Position numbers and translations under genes: made by a program. This document shows positions 40,568 through 40,603 of a stretch of DNA of 40,603 nt, piece by piece. Position 1 is the first letter of the stretch; the number at the start of each line of letters is the position of its first letter. This stretch comes from an uncultured Christensenellaceae bacterium. GTDB taxonomy: Bacteria > Bacillota > Clostridia > Christensenellales > Pumilibacteraceae. The stretch covers positions 1 to 40,603 of the forward strand of contig CAJUNM010000012.1 of NCBI GenBank assembly GCA_910587805.1, read 5' to 3'. A model generated the notes under the pieces. The model did no database searches, had not been told where the DNA came from, and worked only from the letters and a program-made list of their open reading frames with translations.

Positions 40568-40603
40568 AACAGCAGTTACAGGCAATGTGCCCTTCCCTAC
40601 TAT

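Overview
The window reads as chromosomal DNA of an uncultured anaerobic Firmicute of the Clostridia. The support is the spore maturation pair spmA/spmB, the thiT/TPP-riboswitch pair, consensus sigma-A promoters (TTGACA-17-TATAAT), strong GGAGG ribosome binding sites and the order rpsL-rpsG-fusA-tuf. A Christensenellales-like gut lineage is a guess from codon habit. No tRNA, rRNA, integrase, transposase or CRISPR array was seen.

Region 1 (1-1812, minus strand): six tiny ORFs, mostly coupled by TAATG or ATGA overlaps, preceded by a broken DUF7222-like gene. They look like cargo of a plasmid, phage or conjugative element. At about 1800-1815 this block abuts another gene, and both facing genes have lost their 5' ends, so this is either a recombination scar or an assembly chimera.

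Region 2 (1813-10220): an AT-rich accessory island that looks like a defence island. It holds a 1092-residue STAND-type ATPase with TPR-like C-terminus and a possible remnant of an Mrr-like domain; a convergent family 2 glycosyltransferase with an unusual long C-terminus; a nuclease-like/NACHT/pentapeptide protein with a perfect sigma-A promoter; and a frameshifted nuclease-like gene.

Region 3 (10592-13150): a tandem-HTH regulator, an ECF-like sigma factor, a secreted papain/C39-like protein and a one-pass membrane protein shaped like an anti-sigma factor, with a possible ECF promoter between the sigma gene and the last two genes.

Region 4 (13199-29649): GC-richer housekeeping DNA. It includes a Na/Pi cotransporter behind a yybP-ykoY-like (Mn2+) riboswitch, spmA-spmB, an ABC-F protein behind an apparent attenuator with a 4-codon leader peptide, thiN, a possible structured RNA, tldD-pmbA, a DJ-1 family protein, an SPFH/zinc-ribbon protein, a SIMPL-domain protein, a 78-bp tandem repeat, the ACT/DUF711 pair, pepF and a lipoprotein.

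Region 5 (29651-40603): dnaB, the str operon (rpsL, rpsG, fusA, tuf) with separate strong promoters for rpsL and tuf, a TPP riboswitch with terminator and thiT, two tiny overlapping membrane ORFs, then a glycogen locus: a promoter with an immediate terminator hairpin, glgB with a histone-like Lys/Ala tail, and the start of a glgA-like gene with a similar N-terminal extension that breaks off near the window end.

The most distinctive signals are the defence-like island with its broken edge, the Mn-riboswitch-like leader before a phosphate transporter, the ABC-F attenuator, several apparently leaderless promoters, and the matching Lys/Ala tails on the two glycogen enzymes.
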